Shown here piece after piece: positions 4,366 to 6,352 of a DNA stretch of 6,352 nt (the first letter of the stretch is position 1; each line of letters starts with the position of its first letter). The notes beneath the pieces were generated by a model, which searched no databases, was not told where the DNA came from, and worked only from the letters and a program-made list of their open reading frames with translations. Position numbers and translations under genes: made by a program. Origin of the DNA: an uncultured Bacteroidota bacterium (GTDB lineage Bacteria; Bacteroidota; Bacteroidia; B-17B0; Aurantibacillaceae); contig CALMNJ010000196.1 of assembly GCA_937868675.1 (NCBI GenBank), positions 1-6,352 of the forward strand, written 5' to 3'.

Positions 4366-4436
4366 TGCGGAATATCAGGATCGAACTGCGTCCCCTGTTT
4401 GGAAGACAGGTGCTTTACCATTAAGCTATATTCCGC
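4366..4436 (-). tRNA. tRNA-Gly (anticodon TCC)
   Basis: Acceptor GCGGAAT pairs perfectly with ATTCCGC. The D arm is GCTT/AAGC. The anticodon stem CCTGT/ACAGG is perfect around CTTCCAA, giving TCC. The T stem is degenerate: only three pairs (CAG/CTG) close the TTCGATC loop, and two pairs are mismatched. The discriminator is A, without encoded CCA. The weak T stem is unusual for a housekeeping tRNA and fits an accessory copy. Confidence 0.85.
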
Positions 4437-4540
4437 CTGTATTTTTTACTTTTAAGGAATCTCAACCAAAACCCTTACCACAGGGTAAACTCCGATTCAT
4501 TTATTGCTCCGCAATAAATCAACCCGCTTCGAGGCTTGCG
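4437..4540 (-). other. Spacer with two hairpins between tRNA-Glu and tRNA-Gly
   Basis: This 104-nt gap has no gene or tRNA signature. It holds a perfect 9-bp hairpin ATTTATTGC-TCC-GCAATAAAT (plus strand, 4499-4519), which is not followed by a T-run, and a smaller hairpin ACCCT/AGGGT (4471-4486), which on the minus strand is followed by TTTTGG. The first may be a processing signal; the second could be a weak terminator. No known RNA family is recognised. Confidence 0.35.
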
Positions 4541-4613
4541 TACTCTGTACGGGAATCGAACCCGTATTTTTGCAGTGAAAGTGCAGTTTCCTGGCCATTT
4601 AGAAGAACAGAGC
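4541..4613 (-). tRNA. tRNA-Glu (anticodon TTC)
   Basis: Acceptor GCTCTGT pairs with ACAGAGT, with a G-U first pair. The D arm TTCT/GGAA is weak. The anticodon stem CTGCA/TGCAA has one mismatch and closes CTTTCAC, giving TTC. The T arm is ACGGG-TTCGATT-CCCGT, perfect. The discriminator is A and CCA is not encoded. It is the first member of the middle cluster on the minus strand. Its 5' end lies 6 nt from the stop codon that bounds the truncated T9SS reading frame on the other strand. Confidence 0.87.
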
Positions 4614-4669
4614 CTGTTTAATTTCTGAGCAATGATTGGGGAATTTCCTTCGTTTGTTTCAACCAGGCT

Positions 4670-4948
4670 TTGCCCGCTTTAACCATTACTCACTTATACT
4701 TTAACCTCGCTCAAAAAAACAAAGGGCAAAGCCTTGCCCTGTTTCCCAACCCCGCCGAGCGGTTTTTACAAATAAAGGGTGTAGACGCGTCGGGCAGGCT
4801 GCAGGTGTTTGATGCCTATGGCAAGCTGATGAAAGAGCAACACGAGAACTGCCTTTTGCTCGACATAAACGATTTGCCTGCCGGCATTTACTGCCTTAAG
4901 TTGTATTTTGCCAATTCGATAAAAACCACTAAATTAATTAAGCAATGA
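4670..4948 (+). CDS. T9SS type A sorting-domain remnant
   Basis: The 92-residue frame is almost entirely a type IX secretion C-terminal sorting domain. It has LFPNPAERF at 24-32, then VFDAYGKLM, LDINDLPAGIYCLKL and a terminal KLIKQ. In intact proteins this domain sits at the end of a large secreted protein with a signal peptide. Here the frame is open only back to a stop at 4619-4621 and contains no ATG upstream; the given start is TTG. There is no signal peptide and no passenger. It is best read as the 3' remnant of a larger gene, cut off next to the tRNA-Glu gene. Its TGA overlaps the ATG of the next gene (ATGA), so the two were probably co-translated. Confidence 0.6.
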   Translation: MPALTITHLYFNLAQKNKGQSLALFPNPAERFLQIKGVDASGRLQVFDAYGKLMKEQHENCLLLDINDLPAGIYCLKLYFANSIKTTKLIKQ

Positions 4949-5634
4949 TAGCCAGAAAATCCATTTTGTTTTCAGCATCCGTTTGTTTTATTTTTTTGTG
5001 GTGCGGTTGCCCCAAGAACAAACATATTGCTGAACTCCCTTGTCAGTTAAGCGTGACCGGGATGGAAGATTATGTTTCCTGTTATAATATTAAACAGGGT
5101 TCAAACTGGTCATATAAATTAGCCGACTCTCTAAGAACGGGAAGTATAGAGCTAAGCAATTCACTTGCTTCTTCAATACCAAACGACCCATCTCCATCGA
5201 AGGGAAGCACGCAGTGTGACAGTTTTTCGCGTTATTCTTATACAGAAATTAATTTAAAAATCAAGCTAAACCAATCTACGCAATCGAATATGTTCTATGC
5301 CGTAGGGGACGACTACGTTTGTTTCAACAGGATTAAATACAGAAATGTTGGAACTTGTGTTTTGGCCTTGTTCTATAACGCTTCTGCCGATACTTTGCAC
5401 TATTCGTCTGAGTACAGCGTCCAAAAAATTTTCCAAGAAAAAATTTGGGACAGCATTCAAATAGCCGGCAAAACCTATAAGAATGTGCATCAAATGTATT
5501 ACTACCCAAACTATTCGGGTTTCAAGCGGGTATGGTGGTGCCCAAAGGTCGGCTTTGTAAAGCTGGAATTTGTAAACCCCGCCAAAAGCCAAACCGAAAT
5601 TTGGGAGTTGCAAAGCAGTAACGTGGTACTATAG
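4945..5634 (+). CDS. Putative lipoprotein of unknown function
   Basis: This 229-residue protein starts with a short basic and hydrophobic leader (MIARKSILFSASVCFIFLW) followed by CGC. C22, with G at -1, is the likely lipidated cysteine, although W at -3 is atypical. The mature part is polar and rich in Ser, Asn and Tyr, with several cysteines. It ends with a GFKRVWWCPKVGFVKLEF segment, a pattern common near the C-terminus of Bacteroidetes surface lipoproteins. I recognise no named family. The start codon overlaps the stop of the upstream T9SS remnant, and a strong terminator follows, so the two form a small transcription unit opposite in strand to the surrounding RNA genes. A link to rsr is not evident. 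Confidence 0.75.
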   Translation: MIARKSILFSASVCFIFLWCGCPKNKHIAELPCQLSVTGMEDYVSCYNIKQGSNWSYKLADSLRTGSIELSNSLASSIPNDPSPSKGSTQCDSFSRYSYTEINLKIKLNQSTQSNMFYAVGDDYVCFNRIKYRNVGTCVLALFYNASADTLHYSSEYSVQKIFQEKIWDSIQIAGKTYKNVHQMYYYPNYSGFKRVWWCPKVGFVKLEFVNPAKSQTEIWELQSSNVVL

Positions 5635-5642
5635 CATTATTT

Positions 5643-5670
5643 AATCCCGGCTTTACCAACCGGGATTTTT
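5643..5670 (+). terminator. Intrinsic terminator of the lipoprotein gene
   Basis: AATCCCGG (5643-5650) pairs perfectly with CCGGGATT (5660-5667) across a 9-nt loop, followed directly by T residues. It starts 8 nt after the lipoprotein stop codon. Confidence 0.85.
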
Positions 5671-5673
5671 TAT

Positions 5674-5683
5674 CCCCCCCCCC
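5674..5683 (+). repeat. Poly-C tract (10 C)
   Basis: Ten consecutive C residues lie just after the terminator, in an otherwise AT-rich spacer. No gene or promoter can be placed on it. Confidence 0.8.
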
Positions 5684-5751
5684 TAAATTTATTAGACTTA
5701 AGGTCATAAAAGATCAAAATGTATGTAATTCCGTATGAATTTATTTGAAAT

Positions 5752-5766
5752 GCCCTATTTATGGGC
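5752..5766 (-). terminator. Weak hairpin downstream of tRNA-Trp
   Basis: GCCC and GGGC form a 4-bp hairpin with a 7-nt loop on the minus strand, about 40 nt beyond the tRNA-Trp 3' end, followed by ATTTC. It may end the Asn-Asp-Trp transcript, but the stem is short and the T-run poor. The spacer from 5684 to 5807 shows nothing else. Confidence 0.25.
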
Positions 5767-5807
5767 CTTTCAGAGGATAAAAATAAATCCACTGGGCTTT
5801 TGCCGTG

Positions 5808-5876
5808 CACATCCGCAAAGAATCGAACTTCGGGTAGCGGTTTTGGAGACCGCCCGGCTGCCACAGCCACGGATGT
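5808..5876 (-). tRNA. tRNA-Trp (anticodon CCA)
   Basis: Acceptor ACATCCG pairs perfectly with CGGATGT. A compact D arm follows (GGCTG/CAGCC can pair). The anticodon stem GCGGT/ACCGC is perfect around CTCCAAA, giving CCA. The variable loop is 4 nt and the T arm is CGAAG-TTCGATT-CTTTG. The discriminator is G, as expected for tryptophan. The D region is shortened compared with usual tRNA-Trp. CCA is not encoded at the 3' end. Confidence 0.87.
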
Positions 5877-5913
5877 GTTTTGATCATCAACAATATTTCA
5901 AAGACCGTTTTGG

Positions 5914-5985
5914 CGGTTTATAAGGGAGTCGAACCCTTTTCGCCCGATAGACAGTCGGGAATAATAACCGGTATACCAATAAACC
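5914..5985 (-). tRNA. tRNA-Asp (anticodon GTC)
   Basis: Acceptor GGTTTAT pairs perfectly with ATAAACC. The D arm is weak (GTAT/TTAT, loop with GG). The anticodon stem CCCGA/TCGGG is perfect around CTGTCTA, giving GTC; position 37 is T where a purine is usual. The T arm AAGGG-TTCGACT-CCCTT is perfect. The discriminator is G, the aspartate identity base. CCA is not encoded. Confidence 0.88.
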
Positions 5986-5993
5986 ATGCTTTA

Positions 5994-6118
5994 GCAGATG
6001 CTTCTGTAATGCGCAGGGCTTTTCCCAAACTTCGCCCTTATTGTCATCGGGCCGCGGCCTTTAACCGCTCCCTGCGCCTGCACTTCGACAAAAACACAGC
6101 AACAGTTTTTGCATCTGC
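5994..6118 (-). ncRNA. Structured RNA G, possible permuted tRNA-like RNA
   Basis: The gap between tRNA-Asn and tRNA-Asp is framed by a perfect 8-bp helix, GCAGATGC/GCATCTGC (6118-6111 with 6001-5994), with a second perfect 8-bp helix inside, GCGCAGGG/CCCTGCGC (6077-6070 with 6018-6011). On top sit a hairpin GCGG-TTAAAGG-CCGC with a 7-nt loop (6068-6054), a hairpin GCCC/GGGC with an 11-nt loop (6052-6034), and a G-rich D-arm-like segment. That order (T-like arm, closed acceptor-like hairpin, D-like segment, ends on the anticodon side) resembles units A and B. The T-loop is not canonical and the 23-nt block is missing. Strand is assumed from its neighbours. Confidence 0.42.
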
Positions 6119-6146
6119 CGGGTGTACCTTGTTTGGTTTACCCTTG

Positions 6147-6219
6147 CGGACAAGGTGCGGTTCGAACACACTACCTTCTGATTAACAATCAGTCGCTCAT
6201 CCACATGAGCTTCCTGTCC
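6147..6219 (-). tRNA. tRNA-Asn (anticodon GTT)
   Basis: Acceptor GGACAGG pairs with CTTGTCC with one G-U. The D arm is GCTC/GAGC. The anticodon stem ACTGA/TCAGA has one mismatch at its base and closes TTGTTAA, giving GTT. The T arm is GTGTG-TTCGAAC-CGCAC and the discriminator is G. CCA is not encoded. It is the rightmost clear tRNA in the window. Confidence 0.9.
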
Positions 6220-6352
6220 TTATTGTAAGAGAAAGAAGACTGTACCGGCTACCTTACGCTCCCATAGCGTGGATCCGGCCTGTCGAAACTCCCACATATT
6301 TTAAAAGAACTTATTTATACTCCCACTCATGAAAATGTTTCATGAAAATGGC
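6220..6352. other. Right-end spacer with hairpin and short repeats
   Basis: No gene is seen. A perfect 5-bp hairpin ACGCT/AGCGT lies at 6256-6270, flanked by CCGG segments that could pair around it, so part of another structured RNA may lie here. CATGAAAATG occurs twice, 13 nt apart (6328-6337 and 6341-6350), and ACTCCCAC occurs twice (6288-6295 and 6319-6326). On the minus strand this is upstream of tRNA-Asn, so it may hold a promoter. None of this is enough for a specific call. Confidence 0.3.

Noticed and set aside
5880..6185. Plus-strand reading frame of 101 codons
   Set aside because: It is antisense to tRNA-Asp, RNA G and part of tRNA-Asn, with no protein motif.
6276..6296. TTTCGAC on the minus strand as another T-loop
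   Set aside because: No complementary stem surrounds it and no acceptor or D arm is nearby.

Overview
The window looks like a chromosomal accessory region of a Bacteroidota (Bacteroidetes) bacterium. Evidence: a type IX secretion (T9SS) C-terminal sorting domain, a Bacteroidetes-style lipoprotein, candidate TAnnTTTG-type -7 promoter elements, AT-rich leaders without obvious Shine-Dalgarno sequences, and tRNA genes that do not encode CCA.

Layout. Every RNA element I can orient, plus one protein gene, lies on the minus strand; the other protein genes lie on the plus strand. Reading the minus strand from right to left: a tRNA cluster (Asn, a structured RNA 'G', Asp, Trp; 6219 to 5808); then, antisense to a plus-strand T9SS-domain remnant and lipoprotein gene, a gap; then a second tRNA cluster (Glu, Gly, Cys, a tRNA-like RNA with an expanded anticodon arm, Met, a structured RNA 'F', Val, Arg; 4613 to 3861); then, antisense to a plus-strand WYL-domain regulator, another gap; then the Ro60/Rsr (TROVE + vWA) gene (2527 to 1010); and finally, immediately downstream of it, a string of RNA elements (E, D, C, B, A, tRNA-Lys, 0), with a further copy starting at the left edge.

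Main result. Five of the RNAs downstream of rsr (units 0, A, B, C, D) share a 23-nt block, UGYCGU-N9-KWUACWUCK, with the 9-nt spacing exact in all five. In four of the five the variable N9 pairs, with different but compensating sequence, with a segment on the far side of the unit; unit D pairs only weakly. Units A and B carry clear tRNA T-arm and D-arm signatures in circularly permuted order (T arm, acceptor, D arm). In B and C the acceptor stem is closed by a GCAA tetraloop; in A by a longer loop. Ends that pair in a stem with a tRNA-like body at the far end is the architecture expected of bacterial Y RNAs, the partners of Ro60/Rsr. I therefore read this as an rsr locus with a multi-copy array of tRNA-mimicking Y RNAs, one embedded tRNA-Lys, and one minimal Y RNA ending in an intrinsic terminator.

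Regulation. rsr and the WYL-domain regulator are divergent. Their shared 263-bp intergenic region holds two pairs of 13-bp tandem direct repeats (core TGCGYA), one pair directly upstream of each candidate promoter; these are good candidates for the WYL protein's operators. The likely logic is a nucleic-acid-stress-responsive WYL regulator controlling Ro60 and its RNAs, next to an unusual array of divergent tRNAs and tRNA-like RNAs. The regulatory link and the function of the tRNA cluster are inference.
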